DNA of 64,000 bases from contig NZ_CP060140.1 of assembly GCF_022376295.1 (NCBI RefSeq), forward strand, positions 434,001-498,000, in the 5' to 3' direction. Below the pieces are notes generated by a model. That model was not told where the DNA came from. It searched no databases and worked only from the letters and a program-made list of their open reading frames with translations. Of the stretch, positions 8,120 through 17,173 are shown piece after piece; position 1 is the stretch's first letter, and every line of letters starts with the position of its first letter. Made by a program: the position numbers and the translations under genes. Source of the DNA: Nodularia sphaerocarpa UHCC 0038. GTDB lineage: Bacteria; Cyanobacteriota; Cyanobacteriia; Cyanobacteriales; Nostocaceae.

Positions 8120-9007
8120 TTAACCACTAAATTCTAAAATATGTTGGGCGGTGACTTCTGGTTGTTCTAAATGTGGGACATGACCACAATCTTGAATCCA
8201 GATAAGTTTACTATGGGGAATTGCCTGTTGAAATTTTTTAGCATCCACTGTCCCCAAAATTTTATCTGCATCACCCCATAAAATTAGTGTTGGTTGCACA
8301 ATACCTGAAAGTTGCTGCAATTTAAAACCATCGTAACCACCGCTTTTAGTGAAAGCTATTAAAGCTTGTGTCCAATTAGGCATTTCTAAGTGTAATGCAC
8401 CACATAATTGAGCATCAATTGACGCGAGAAGTTGATTTTTGTACGCAGTCCGGGAAATGCGATCGCGTATTTTAGGATTCCGCAAAAAATTAGCAGCGAA
8501 AGCATCCAAAGGGGGAAACATCAATTTACTTAACGGTGAACCTCCTTTTAAACCAGCGCTATCGATTAACACCAGTTTTTCTACCACTTCTGGGTAAGTC
8601 AGGGTGAAATCAATAGCCGCAGCACCCCCCATCGACGCACCCACCAAAATCACCGGTTGGTTAATCAGGGTTTTCCAGAAATGATACAAATGGGTTTTGA
8701 TGGCTATGGGGCTAAATGGTAAACCGGGAATTCTGTCTGTAAACCCAAAGCCTAATAAATCCACAGCCCAGGTTTGATTATCCCTTGCTAGCAGTGGCAA
8801 AAGGCGACGAAATTCTAACACAGAACTGTCGAAACCGTGAATTAATAAAATCGGCGTACCACCACTACCTTGTTGAACATAAGTAGTAGTAATTGGTTGG
8901 TGAATTAAAGGAGTAGCGATCGCTTGACTTTGAATACTTTGAGCCAAGGCGATGGAAGTCGGTTCTGTCAGTTGCCCAACTGAGGTAGATAAAAAACTAG
9001 GAAACAT
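8120..9007 (-). CDS. Alpha/beta-fold hydrolase
   Basis: The 295-residue protein has the fold's main marks: oxyanion-loop ILLIHGFDSS near residue 56, nucleophile elbow GASMGG with Ser near 122, acid in LILWGDADKI near 245, and His in DCGHVPHLEQPE near 273. These are as in cyanobacterial MhpC-like esterases. The frame is open to 9049, but the ATG at 9007 starts a sequence typical for the family. Substrate is unknown. It stands alone next to an IS607-type element, convergent to the coiled-coil gene. Confidence 0.82.
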   Translation of the reverse strand: MFPSFLSTSVGQLTEPTSIALAQSIQSQAIATPLIHQPITTTYVQQGSGGTPILLIHGFDSSVLEFRRLLPLLARDNQTWAVDLLGFGFTDRIPGLPFSPIAIKTHLYHFWKTLINQPVILVGASMGGAAAIDFTLTYPEVVEKLVLIDSAGLKGGSPLSKLMFPPLDAFAANFLRNPKIRDRISRTAYKNQLLASIDAQLCGALHLEMPNWTQALIAFTKSGGYDGFKLQQLSGIVQPTLILWGDADKILGTVDAKKFQQAIPHSKLIWIQDCGHVPHLEQPEVTAQHILEFSG

Positions 9008-9121
9008 ATATTTTAGTTTACCGTTTAAGAGTACTCCAGTTACTGCCAAATTGTGGGTATGATAAAACTTTAAACAAAATATAGTCTAGTCTAGTCAGAT
9101 ATAGTGTAAAACCCAGTCCTG

Positions 9122-9296
9122 ATGAAATTGTCTGATTATGCAAAAACCTTGGGGATCTGTACCTACAGCTTGGCGACATTACAAAGCAGGTAAAATACCA
9201 TACCCAACACAGCAACTTCCCACAGGAACCGTAATTATTGCCAACATTGACCAATATGCATCAAGTCGAAAAGCACATAATCAAGTCTGGACATGA
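9122..9296 (+). pseudogene. IS607-type TnpA (serine recombinase) remnant, frameshifted
   Basis: From the ATG at 9122 the frame reads MKLSDYAKTLGI, then the match continues one frame over as TAWRHYKAGKIPYP and QLPTGTVII. Together these form the N-terminal MerR-like DNA-binding domain of an IS607-family recombinase. The catalytic serine recombinase domain is missing and the frame ends at 9296. It overlaps the start of tnpB, as in intact IS607 elements. The element cannot move by itself. Confidence 0.7.
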
Positions 9297-10563
9297 ATGG
9301 TTTGATTATTGCACTGACATTACCACTATTTCCCGACAGCTTTACAACACGGCTCAATTCACCCAACGTCAAGGTTTTTTCTACAGATGGGGGACTCAAA
9401 CTCAAGCAAGCTTAGACACTTTATTTAAACAAAACCAGAACTATAAATCAATGCCTGCCAAAGTAGCCCAACTGGTTTTGAAACAGAATGCAGATGGGTG
9501 GATTGCTTACTACAAAGCATTGTCAGCCTATAAAATTGATTCAAGTAAGTTCACTGGTAGACCAAAGCCACCCAGTTATGTTGAGGATAAAAACCTAGTT
9601 AAGTTCAATAATCAAGCAATTGGTAAAAGGGAATTTGGTCAGGGTTGCATTGTTCCATCAATGTCGCCAATCAGGATTCCGGTAAAACCTGGACTAAAGT
9701 GGGAGCAATTGTGTGAAGTGCGAATTATTCCCAAAACCGGATGCTTTGTTCTAGAAGTAGTTTATGAAATTCCCGAAACATCAGACTTGTTTTGTAGCTT
9801 GAATCCTGGGTTGAATGCGGCGATAGATATTGGTTTAGACAATCTAGCGACGATTGTTTTTAACGACCTAGAGATACAGCCGATTATTGTGAATGGCAAG
9901 CCATTAAAATCAGTAAACCAGTTTTACAACAAGCAGGTGGCGTTTTTTCGCTCCGTTTTACCTAAAGTCCAAAGGAAATCGCGGCGAATTGCAAATATAG
10001 TTCGTAACCGAAATAATTTTGTAGATTCATATCTACATCAATCCACAAAAATGATTGTAGATGAATTTCTGCGCCTGGGCGTAACTCAGGTTTCAATCGG
10101 AAAAAACCAGCAATGGAAAACACATCTTAATTTAGGAAAGCGTACAAACCAGAACTTTACTCAGATACCACACGCTAAATTTATCGAGATTCTGACTTAC
10201 AAACTACAAAGAGTCGGTATCACCGTCCAGGTTGCAGAAGAAAGCTATACCAGCAAGGCTTCTGCCATAGATTGGGATCATATCCCAATCTATGAACCTA
10301 ACAACAAGATTAGACACAACTTCTGCGGACGACGTGTCACAAGAGCGTGGTATGTGAGCCTGGATGGTTTTAAGATTCATGCCGATGTCAACGCAGCACT
10401 GAACATCGGCAGAAAAAGTAATCCCGAAGGATTTGATTGTCTCAAGTCTATTCTCAGGCTTGCCTTCAGCGAAGTCGAAAGGGATAGGGGATGTCTGGTA
10501 GTACATCCAAGGCGGATAACTCCACTATTTAAGCGTGTCCATGCTAAAAGTAGAGTTGCTTAA
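9256..10563 (+). CDS. tnpB: TnpB-family RNA-guided nuclease, IS607-type
   Basis: The 435-residue protein keeps the RuvC core: first Asp in AAIDIGLDNLATIVF near residue 195, the middle block QVSIGKNQQWKTHLNLG near 290, and last Asp in HADVNAALNI near 383. The zinc-ribbon region has no CxxC pairs; it reads EESYTSKASAIDWDHIPIY, the form usual in this subgroup. TnpB proteins are transposon-encoded nucleases guided by a right-end RNA. I chose the ATG at 9256 inside the tnpA remnant. The final 60 residues (after DVNAALNI) probably overlap the guide-RNA region. Partner tnpA is broken, so this tnpB is stranded. Confidence 0.85.
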   Translation: MHQVEKHIIKSGHEWFDYCTDITTISRQLYNTAQFTQRQGFFYRWGTQTQASLDTLFKQNQNYKSMPAKVAQLVLKQNADGWIAYYKALSAYKIDSSKFTGRPKPPSYVEDKNLVKFNNQAIGKREFGQGCIVPSMSPIRIPVKPGLKWEQLCEVRIIPKTGCFVLEVVYEIPETSDLFCSLNPGLNAAIDIGLDNLATIVFNDLEIQPIIVNGKPLKSVNQFYNKQVAFFRSVLPKVQRKSRRIANIVRNRNNFVDSYLHQSTKMIVDEFLRLGVTQVSIGKNQQWKTHLNLGKRTNQNFTQIPHAKFIEILTYKLQRVGITVQVAEESYTSKASAIDWDHIPIYEPNNKIRHNFCGRRVTRAWYVSLDGFKIHADVNAALNIGRKSNPEGFDCLKSILRLAFSEVERDRGCLVVHPRRITPLFKRVHAKSRVA

Positions 10564-10569
10564 ATCTAA

Positions 10570-10736
10570 ATTGCAGATGTCTGACTATATTTGACTATGT
10601 GATTTGGAACTATAACATCGGTGGTTTAGGCGGTATGGGCATATTTATCATCAGTTTTTCGCCAATTTATGCACTGTTGAGTGGTAGCCTCTTAAATTGG
10701 CTGGTACAGCATAGCAGAAATCCAGTCACCACCTAA
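10570..10736 (+). other. Open frame, possible membrane-protein remnant
   Basis: Directly after tnpB a frame is open without a start until an ATG at 10635. The end reads GMGIFIISFSPIYALLSG and LLNWLVQHSRNP, one hydrophobic segment and a basic tail, ending at TAA 10734-10736. It may be the 3' end of a gene hit by the IS607-type element, or a 33-residue peptide. I do not recognise it. Confidence 0.3.
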
Positions 10737-10840
10737 CCTGTAACTGCTATAACAACAGAAAATTTTCGCAAATGTCAAAAAAGGTACGAAAGCCTCGTAC
10801 AATTGATATCACTTCATTTTTAAACTCAGGAGCTAATGCC

Positions 10841-11149
10841 ATGCCAATGGCGGTTGGCGTAATTGAAACCTTGGGCTTTCCTGCTGTGCTAGCAGCAGCA
10901 GACGCAATGGTTAAATCTGCCGCAGTCACAATTGTGTATTATGGTCAAGCTGAAAGCGCTCGAATGTTAGTCGCTGTTCGGGGACGCGTTTCGGAAGTTA
11001 ACAGGGCCGTAGAAGCAGGAATATTAGCCGGAGAACAAACTTTTGGTGGTCAAGTAATTACCCACTACATTGTTCCTAACCCTCCAGAAAACGTGGAAAC
11101 CATTTTACCCATCCACTTCACCGCAGAATCTGAACCTTTTCGTATGTAA
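10841..11149 (+). CDS. ccmK3: Carboxysome shell hexamer protein CcmK3
   Basis: The 102-residue BMC-domain protein reads MPMAVGVIETLGFPAVLAAA at its start, typical of CcmK, with the pore loop region MVKSAAVTIVYYGQAESAR of the CcmK3 type. CcmK proteins form hexagonal facets of the carboxysome; CcmK3 forms mixed hexamers with CcmK4. The frame is open from 10772, but CAGGAG lies 8 bases before the ATG at 10841 and family members begin there. It pairs with ccmK4 298 bp downstream. The 11150-11447 spacer contains only a 31-codon frame (11235-11330) that I do not believe. No main ccm genes are in the window, as expected for the satellite locus. Confidence 0.93.
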   Translation: MPMAVGVIETLGFPAVLAAADAMVKSAAVTIVYYGQAESARMLVAVRGRVSEVNRAVEAGILAGEQTFGGQVITHYIVPNPPENVETILPIHFTAESEPFRM

Positions 11150-11447
11150 TAGGCATCGTAATCTAATGTCTGGCACCATTGTCAATAAACCTAGGTGAAC
11201 ATTACCAAAAGCGTAAAAATCCAGGTTTGAGCGCATGGTAAACAGTAACCACCCTAGAAAAATTGTCATCAAATCAGTGCTGCAAGATTTGAGCGCCGAA
11301 CCAGCACGATTACAAGCCCGCAACCCATGAAAAAAACACATTGAGCAAATTTTTACCCTGTAAGGGTTTTAAAATGTGTTTTGTGAAAATGATCAAACTT
11401 CCTCACCTTGCTTTCGACAATACATTTATTCATACAGGAGATTACTA

Positions 11448-11798
11448 ATGTCACTACAGGCCGTTGGCGCACTTGAAACGAAGGGTTTTCCGGCCGTACT
11501 AGCAGCAGCTGATGCGATGGTTAAAGCCGGTCGTATCACCCTAGTCGGTTATATACGAGTCGGTAGCGCTCGTTTTACCATCAATATTCGGGGGGATGTT
11601 TCTGAAGTCAAAACCGCTATGGCGGCTGGTATTGAAGCCGCAGAAAACGTTCATGGCGGTACTCTGGAATCCTGGGTAATTATTGCCCGTCCCCATGAAA
11701 ACGTGGAAGCAGTTTTGCCAATTGGCTATACAGATGCAGTTCAACAGTATCGAGATTCTGTAGAAAACCCAATTGTGCGCTCATCTAACAGGTTATAA
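11448..11798 (+). CDS. ccmK4: Carboxysome shell hexamer protein CcmK4
   Basis: The 116-residue BMC-domain protein starts MSLQAVGALETKGFPAVLAA and has the CcmK4-type stretch MVKAGRITLVGYIRVGSARF. The tail after the fold (about residues 97-116) ends in VENPIVRSSNRL. CAGGAG eight bases before the ATG fixes the start. It is the partner of ccmK3 in tuning shell permeability. The spacer between the two has an inverted repeat (AAAACACATT / AATGTGTTTT, about 11332-11381) that could be a processing or attenuation point between them. Confidence 0.93.
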   Translation: MSLQAVGALETKGFPAVLAAADAMVKAGRITLVGYIRVGSARFTINIRGDVSEVKTAMAAGIEAAENVHGGTLESWVIIARPHENVEAVLPIGYTDAVQQYRDSVENPIVRSSNRL

Positions 11799-12178
11799 AG
11801 TTAAATTCATCAGTTATTAGTCAAAAGTTAAAAGTTTAAAATTCACCTTTGACCTTTGACTATTGACTTTTTTGGAAAAAACTATGATAAATCAATAACT
11901 TTAGCTGAAATTCCCAGTGGGATGAGTTGCAACACTGATCATCTCCCATGCTTCTGCTCTATTGGTTCATAATCTACTAAATATTTGCCAAAAAACCGAA
12001 ATTGATCACAGCAGCAAGCAATCTGAGGTACATATAGTTAGAGAAAAACTAAAATTTAGAAAATTTCAGCTAAATTGTGCATAAAGTTAGTAAATCCAGA
12101 CGTAATAAGAATAGAACATCTGAGATGTCTTGATGGAAAAGACAGACTCATGGGCAACTGCCAGATAATCAGTGACAG
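11799..12178. other. Non-coding leader of hetZ
   Basis: The 380-bp stretch starts with AAAGT/TTTGAC tandem repeats (about 11818-11872), then AT-rich sequence. I see no gene and no HetR-type inverted repeat, although hetZ of Anabaena is under HetR control. The promoter of hetZ must lie here. Confidence 0.5.
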
Positions 12179-13366
12179 ATGGGGGTTGTGATGCCAACTT
12201 TAATACAGGGTTTCGAGGAGCGCAATCTCGCTATGACACAGGAGGCAGAAAAACTAGCTCATTATTGGGGTAAGCGTCTAGCTACGGAGTGTCCAGAACA
12301 AAGTATAGCCCACAGAGAAAGTATAATTCTCTGGCTTTTAGGAAATGATTTAGAACGCTTTGATCAGCTCAAGCCTGAAGAACTCAGAATTGCGGAACAA
12401 GCGATGGAATATCGCTGGAAAATTTTGCGTCAACGCTACTTGGGTATTGGGCGAGAACGTGCCTATCGCCAGCTGCTGACTCGCCTAGCAGGTTTAGTGA
12501 CATTACGCAATAAGATTCAGACTTGGGTTTCCCTGAGTCGCGATCGCCAGCGTAGTGTCATGGATGTGTTGCAAGAAGTTTTACAAGAATTACTGCAAAA
12601 CGATAAGTATATGCAGCAGCAAATGGCTTGTATCGCTGAATTTACACAGGATAAACGACTGCGGGATACTTTATTATTTGCCAGTATCGAAGAATATTCT
12701 ATGCGGCCAGTGCGGAATCAACCCTTACTCGCATATAGATTTGTTAACTACCTGCGGCGGATTCAGCGTGGTGGGTTAACCCAAGTGCCAAGCAGTGAAT
12801 TAGTCAGGGTGGTTTCCGAAGAAATCCTTTCAGAGGCCAGTGATTATCGGGTAAACTTAGCTGATCATCAAGCGATCGCCGAATATCAAGCAGCACAACA
12901 AATAGAAGAAGAACAGGCACTGCGGCAGCTAGTACAACAGGAATTTGCCGATTATTTACAACAAACTCTCGGACAAGAAGCAGTAGAGTGGCTGCGATTG
13001 TATCTGCAAGGCAAGTCCCAAGATGAAATCGCCAAAAAACTAGATAAGCCAATCAAAGAAATTTACCGACTACGAGAAAAAATTAGTTATCATGCGGTGC
13101 GCGTCTTTGCCCTCAAAGGTGAACCAGAACTCGTAGATAACTGGTTAGCAATTTCCCTGCAAGAACATAATTTCGGGCTAACTCAAAACCAATGGCAGCA
13201 ACTGCATGAAAACTTAACACCTTTGCAGCGACAGATCCTAGATTTGCGTAAAGCAGGCAACTCTATAGAAGCAATAGCCGAACAATTAAAGCTCAAAACT
13301 CATCAAGTCATGGGCGAATGGACAAAAGTCTATCTTGCAGCCCAATCTTTAAGAACTCAGGAATGA
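12179..13366 (+). CDS. hetZ: Heterocyst differentiation protein HetZ
   Basis: The 395-residue protein matches HetZ of heterocystous cyanobacteria in length and pattern: an all-helical protein with a central region (LTRLAGLVTLRNKIQTWVSL) and C-terminal helix-turn-helix-like segments, GKSQDEIAKKLDKPIKEIYR and GNSIEAIAEQLKLKTHQVMG. HetZ works with HetR early in heterocyst formation. The adjoining patU gene confirms the call, since hetZ-patU is a conserved pair. Starts at 12179 (ATG) and 12191 (ATG) are both possible; a third ATG at 12233 has the best purine-rich site upstream. Confidence 0.88.
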   Translation: MGVVMPTLIQGFEERNLAMTQEAEKLAHYWGKRLATECPEQSIAHRESIILWLLGNDLERFDQLKPEELRIAEQAMEYRWKILRQRYLGIGRERAYRQLLTRLAGLVTLRNKIQTWVSLSRDRQRSVMDVLQEVLQELLQNDKYMQQQMACIAEFTQDKRLRDTLLFASIEEYSMRPVRNQPLLAYRFVNYLRRIQRGGLTQVPSSELVRVVSEEILSEASDYRVNLADHQAIAEYQAAQQIEEEQALRQLVQQEFADYLQQTLGQEAVEWLRLYLQGKSQDEIAKKLDKPIKEIYRLREKISYHAVRVFALKGEPELVDNWLAISLQEHNFGLTQNQWQQLHENLTPLQRQILDLRKAGNSIEAIAEQLKLKTHQVMGEWTKVYLAAQSLRTQE

Positions 13367-13566
13367 GTTTCACCACTGGCGATGTTTGAAAATACCCCCA
13401 AGGGCTAACACCTCGATCTTCTCGGATTTTGGGTTTGGGATTCATTCCCAATCCACAACCAGGTGGTAATTAATTTAATTTTTAACAAGATAATTAAGTA
13501 TCGTTGTTTACTTATAACTAATTTATAGCAAAATAAAATATAAGAACATACTGAGTAATCAAATTT

Positions 13567-14805
13567 ATGTTGTCTTCCGACGGCAAACCAACTGATACCA
13601 GAGCAAGTGGGCAACAAGTATTACCCAACACTCCAGCAAATTGGGAGTCAAGACGCGAGCAAGTATTCTATCTGATTGATAGTCTCTTATCCTTTGAAGC
13701 TTGCCTCCACCACCAAGTTGCCCCCTTTCAAATAGAAGACAATCAGCTGTTCTTAGGCATGGTTCATCCACAAGACAGCGAAGCGCTAGATTACGTAAGT
13801 CGCATTGTATCTTATATTAATTGCACAATAGTGGCTCAAGAAATCGCTGCCGACACACACCGCACTATACTATCGGCTTACCTCAACCATAAAAATACAT
13901 TCCGCCCTGCCAAACAAGTAGATCCCCAAGAAACGCATTTGTCCTCAAAAAAGAGCAAAATTACGACCGACCAACTGATTGAATCAACAACGGCTTCCTC
14001 TCAAACCCATCAGCAAGGAGCGATATCGTTTACTCAGACAGAAACCCCACAATATTCTCAGAAACAGCAGAAAATTTCTCCCACGCCCCATGCAAATAAC
14101 TTATTTCCCACTACCACCCCCAGTCGTCCCGTAAACGATCAGCAAGAAGAAGAGTCTGCTAGGCTAGAATTACTCAGTCAATTAACTGTTTTACAAGTAC
14201 ACGTTCTTGAAGAATTCATTCCTGTAGAGATGCTGCCCAGCCTACCACCTAAGAAATTATTAGAAGAATTACTGGGGCGAGTTTTGAGTGGGGGAATTGG
14301 TCGCTTGTATTTAGAACGACAACCTTACCAAGGAAAAATATTTTGGAGTGATAATGGAGTCATGCAGTCTGTATTAGAAAATCTTCCTCTTTCACTATTC
14401 CAAGGAGTGCTTAATCAATTGAAGTGCTTTGCATCTTTACCTGTTGGCAAACTTGCCGAACCAAAACAGGTAGAAAAAGAATGCCTATATCAAGAAAATC
14501 GTTTGTTATTACGGCTGCGGGTGATGCCAGGAACTTACGGTGAAGAGGCGACTTTACAAGTATTAAAGGGAACGGCTTTAAAGTTTTATCAGCAACAACA
14601 ATTAGCCCGTCTGAGTGGCGATGTCTTGAGAATTTCTCAACAACTGAGCTTGAAGTTACATGAAATGCAGCAACGAATTATTCTCAATCCCAGCCTCAAA
14701 TCTGAGCAATTGGACTCTGTAGCGGCTTTATATAAGCTCGTAGAAAGTTTGGACAAGCAGATAAAAATACTCATAGCAACTAGCGAAACACATACAAATA
14801 GCTGA
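13567..14805 (+). CDS. patU: Heterocyst pattern protein PatU (unsplit form)
   Basis: The 412-residue protein has two conserved ends. Residues about 25-115 resemble the N-terminal domain of type II secretion ATPases (LFLGMVHPQDSEALDYVSRI). Residues about 200-410 form the C-terminal PatU domain (LPPKKLLEELLGRVLSGGIG and LRVMPGTYGEEATLQVLKG). A Gln/Ser/Thr/Pro-rich linker of some 80 residues joins them. In Anabaena PCC 7120 the gene is divided into patU5 and patU3; here it is one open frame. PatU affects heterocyst spacing. It lies 200 bp after hetZ on the same strand. The spacer has a palindromic stretch (about 13420-13460) but no clear terminator. Confidence 0.83.
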   Translation: MLSSDGKPTDTRASGQQVLPNTPANWESRREQVFYLIDSLLSFEACLHHQVAPFQIEDNQLFLGMVHPQDSEALDYVSRIVSYINCTIVAQEIAADTHRTILSAYLNHKNTFRPAKQVDPQETHLSSKKSKITTDQLIESTTASSQTHQQGAISFTQTETPQYSQKQQKISPTPHANNLFPTTTPSRPVNDQQEEESARLELLSQLTVLQVHVLEEFIPVEMLPSLPPKKLLEELLGRVLSGGIGRLYLERQPYQGKIFWSDNGVMQSVLENLPLSLFQGVLNQLKCFASLPVGKLAEPKQVEKECLYQENRLLLRLRVMPGTYGEEATLQVLKGTALKFYQQQQLARLSGDVLRISQQLSLKLHEMQQRIILNPSLKSEQLDSVAALYKLVESLDKQIKILIATSETHTNS

Positions 14806-15000
14806 GAAAAATTAATTCTGTCAGTGAAAACACTGATTTATTTCTTGTACACACTTGTTATGTTCTAATGGAATTATCGACCAAAACCTGTGCAAATCCT
14901 AGTGTAATTTATTAGAAATAATTACTTATTTATACTAAGATTAGGGGTTTTAAAATTTATAGTAGCCAACTTAATTTTTCAGATTTAACAGTTTTGCGTA

Positions 15001-16470
15001 ATTCCCCATCCTCAGCGTCAGCAGGGTGGGGATGTAAGCAAGTCAAAAACTCTTGAGGACAGTTGAGTTTTTGACAACTATAATTTTATAATTAGGGCAA
15101 ATTTTGCAAAGGTGTGATTGATTATGGCATTACGTAGAGCAACTTTCCGACTATATCCTCATAAACAAGTCAGTGAAATGTTGTCCTACCATCGCCAACT
15201 TCACAAAGATTTGTATAACGCCGCCGTATCTAACCGCATTACTTCATATAAAAAGTTTGGTAAGCCTGTTTCTTACTTTGAACAGCAGAACTCGTTGCCA
15301 GATTTTAAAGAAGTTTGGACAGAATACAAAACCATTAATTCTCAGGCATTACAAGCCACATTAAAAAGAGTTGATTTTGCTTTTCAAAGGTTTTTCAAAG
15401 GACTAGGAAAATATCCTAAATTCAAGTCAATTCGTCATTATTCTGGTTGGACTTATCCATCTTTTACAGGCTGGAAAGTACATAGCACAGGGGATAATGG
15501 TTATTTGGAATTGGCAAAGATTGGTCAAATTAAAATGCGAGGTAAAGCTAGAGTTTGGGGACATCCTAAAGCTTTAGATATCGTTAACCGTAATGGTAAG
15601 TGGTATGCTTCCATCGTGTTAGAAATTGACGATATTTTGTTAAAGAATAGTCGGAAAAGTAATGATGGGATCATTGCGATTGACTTAGGTTGTAACGATG
15701 CAATTGCATGGACAAATGGTGAAGATAATGGTTTAGTTCCAGCACCTCGGTTTTTCCGAAAATCCGAAAAAAAGAATAAGCAATTAGGTAAATCGAAACG
15801 TCGAAAACGTTCTCCTAATTTCACAAATAAAATCAAGGCTTCTAGAAGGTGGAAGAAAACGCAAAAATTAGTTAGTAAACTTTCGAGAAAAGTGGCTAAC
15901 CAACGTCTGAACTTTGTCCACCAAGAAACTACACGAATAATTAGCGGTAATAGCACGGTAGTTACTGAAAAACTAGAAGTGAAAAACATGAGTGCCAAAG
16001 CTAAGAAAGGTAAACGCAAAAAGCAAAAAGCTGGACTAAACAAATCAATTCTTGATGTAGGTATGGGGATGATAAAATCCGCTCTAAAAGCCAAATTATC
16101 AGATATTGGTGGCTTATTTGTAGAAGTACCTACAAGGAAGGGAAGACCATCTCAAACTTGCCCAAAATGTGGACATCAAAAAAAGAAGAGTTTATCCGAA
16201 AGAACCCATGTTTGCCATAACTGCGGATATACTCAACAGCGCGATATCGCAGCCGCAGAAGTTATGTTGCTTTGGTATTCAAATAATCTACAGGGGTTAG
16301 GAACTAACCTCTTAGACGTGGATGATTCTAGCTCTACTTCAAATACCAGTAAACGTAAGAATGCTGGAAGTATGAAGCAACTAGGTCGTGGGAAACGTCA
16401 AAAATCTCGACTTACTGATGGGGATGTAGAAACCCCATCTTCAACGAAGTAAGATGGGGTAGTTCATACT
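15001..16470 (+). mobile_element. IS200/IS605-type element carrying tnpB only
   Basis: A hairpin at 15004-15031 (CCCCATCCT / AGGGTGGGG) and a stronger one at 15042-15075 (GTCAAAAACTC with its exact complement) mark the left end. A GATGGGG/CCCCATC hairpin at 16417-16439 and a following GATGGGGTAGTTCAT mark the right end. Only tnpB lies between. No tnpA is present, so movement would need a helper. Exact ends are estimates, since this family makes no target duplication. Confidence 0.65.
15124..16452 (+). CDS. tnpB: TnpB-family RNA-guided nuclease, IS605-type, intact
   Basis: The 442-residue protein has all marks of an active TnpB: first RuvC Asp in IAIDLGCNDAIAW near residue 182, Glu in VVTEKLEVKNM near 282, zinc ribbon CPKCG and CHNCG near 345-365, and last Asp in QQRDIAAAEVM near 372. 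The N-terminal wedge region starts ALRRATFRLYPHKQ. A basic linker (KKNKQLGKSKRRKRS) follows the first RuvC motif. The frame is open from 15118; the ATG at 15124 is the likely start. The 3' end overlaps the right-end hairpin, where guide RNA of such elements is made. The tail of about 65 residues past the last motif is unusually long and probably reflects this overlap. Confidence 0.92.
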   Translation: MALRRATFRLYPHKQVSEMLSYHRQLHKDLYNAAVSNRITSYKKFGKPVSYFEQQNSLPDFKEVWTEYKTINSQALQATLKRVDFAFQRFFKGLGKYPKFKSIRHYSGWTYPSFTGWKVHSTGDNGYLELAKIGQIKMRGKARVWGHPKALDIVNRNGKWYASIVLEIDDILLKNSRKSNDGIIAIDLGCNDAIAWTNGEDNGLVPAPRFFRKSEKKNKQLGKSKRRKRSPNFTNKIKASRRWKKTQKLVSKLSRKVANQRLNFVHQETTRIISGNSTVVTEKLEVKNMSAKAKKGKRKKQKAGLNKSILDVGMGMIKSALKAKLSDIGGLFVEVPTRKGRPSQTCPKCGHQKKKSLSERTHVCHNCGYTQQRDIAAAEVMLLWYSNNLQGLGTNLLDVDDSSSTSNTSKRKNAGSMKQLGRGKRQKSRLTDGDVETPSSTK

Positions 16471-16489
16471 CATTTATTTGAGATACTAC

Positions 16490-17173
16490 ATGGAGACTGA
16501 GGTTTTTAGTCAACTTTTTCCCTTACTGAGTACAGCCAACCCACAGACTTTGGAATGGCTACTCAACGTGGCAATTGAACACGAATACCCTGTGGGGCGA
16601 GCCGTGTTGATGGAAGATGCCTGGGGTAACGCAGTTTACTTCGTAGTTTCCGGTTGGGTGAAAGTCAGACGCACCTCCGGAGATGATTCTGTGGCTCTGG
16701 CAATTTTAGGCCGGGGTGATTTTTTCGGCGAAATGGCGATTTTGGACGAATCCCCGCGTTCAACCGATGTTATTGCCCTTTCGCCAGTGAAGTTGTTGAG
16801 TATCTCTAGAGAGCGTTTTATTCAAATATTATTTAAAGATCCGCAGTTACATCACCGGATGTTGCAACTGATGGTGCGGCGATTGCGACAAATTAACCAG
16901 CGCATACAAATCCGCTCTTATCCGCCTGCTGTCAAACTTGCTCATACCTTAGTCAGTTTGAGCGAAAGCTATGGACAAGAGTCAAGCCAAGGTAAGGAAA
17001 TTTTCCATATTCCTGTGAAAGATTTAGCAGATGTGACAGAAATTGGTGTTGAAGAAACTACCAAAATTATGCAAAAACTAGCTGAAAAAGGTTGGATCAC
17101 CATTGACAGTGCCAAGAATATTATTCATCTGATCAATTTGAAACAGTTGATTAACCTAGCTGGCAAGGCTTAG
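16490..17173 (+). CDS. Crp/Fnr family transcription regulator
   Basis: The 227-residue protein has an N-terminal cyclic-nucleotide-binding barrel (residues about 15-125) with the phosphate-binding cassette GDFFGEMAILDESPRSTDV, keeping Glu and the Arg-Ser pair used to bind cyclic nucleotide in CRP. The dimer helix follows (LHHRMLQLMVRRLRQINQRI), then a C-terminal winged helix with recognition segment EIGVEETTKIMQKLAEKGWI. Here CRP's R-E-T-x-x-R is E-E-T-x-x-I/K, so it should not read the TGTGA half-site. There are no Cys residues for an iron-sulfur cluster. The frame opens at a TTG (16478), but the ATG at 16490 is preferred. It starts 20 bp after the tnpB element. Confidence 0.85.
   Translation: METEVFSQLFPLLSTANPQTLEWLLNVAIEHEYPVGRAVLMEDAWGNAVYFVVSGWVKVRRTSGDDSVALAILGRGDFFGEMAILDESPRSTDVIALSPVKLLSISRERFIQILFKDPQLHHRMLQLMVRRLRQINQRIQIRSYPPAVKLAHTLVSLSESYGQESSQGKEIFHIPVKDLADVTEIGVEETTKIMQKLAEKGWITIDSAKNIIHLINLKQLINLAGKA

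Noticed and set aside
10204..10506. 100-codon antisense frame
   Set aside because: It is a shadow of tnpB on the other strand.
11235..11330. 31-codon frame between ccmK3 and ccmK4
   Set aside because: Too short, no ribosome site, no recognisable sequence.
11799..12178. HetR-binding inverted repeat or NtcA site before hetZ
   Set aside because: I found neither a GGGTCTAACCCC-like palindrome nor GTA-N8-TAC in this stretch.
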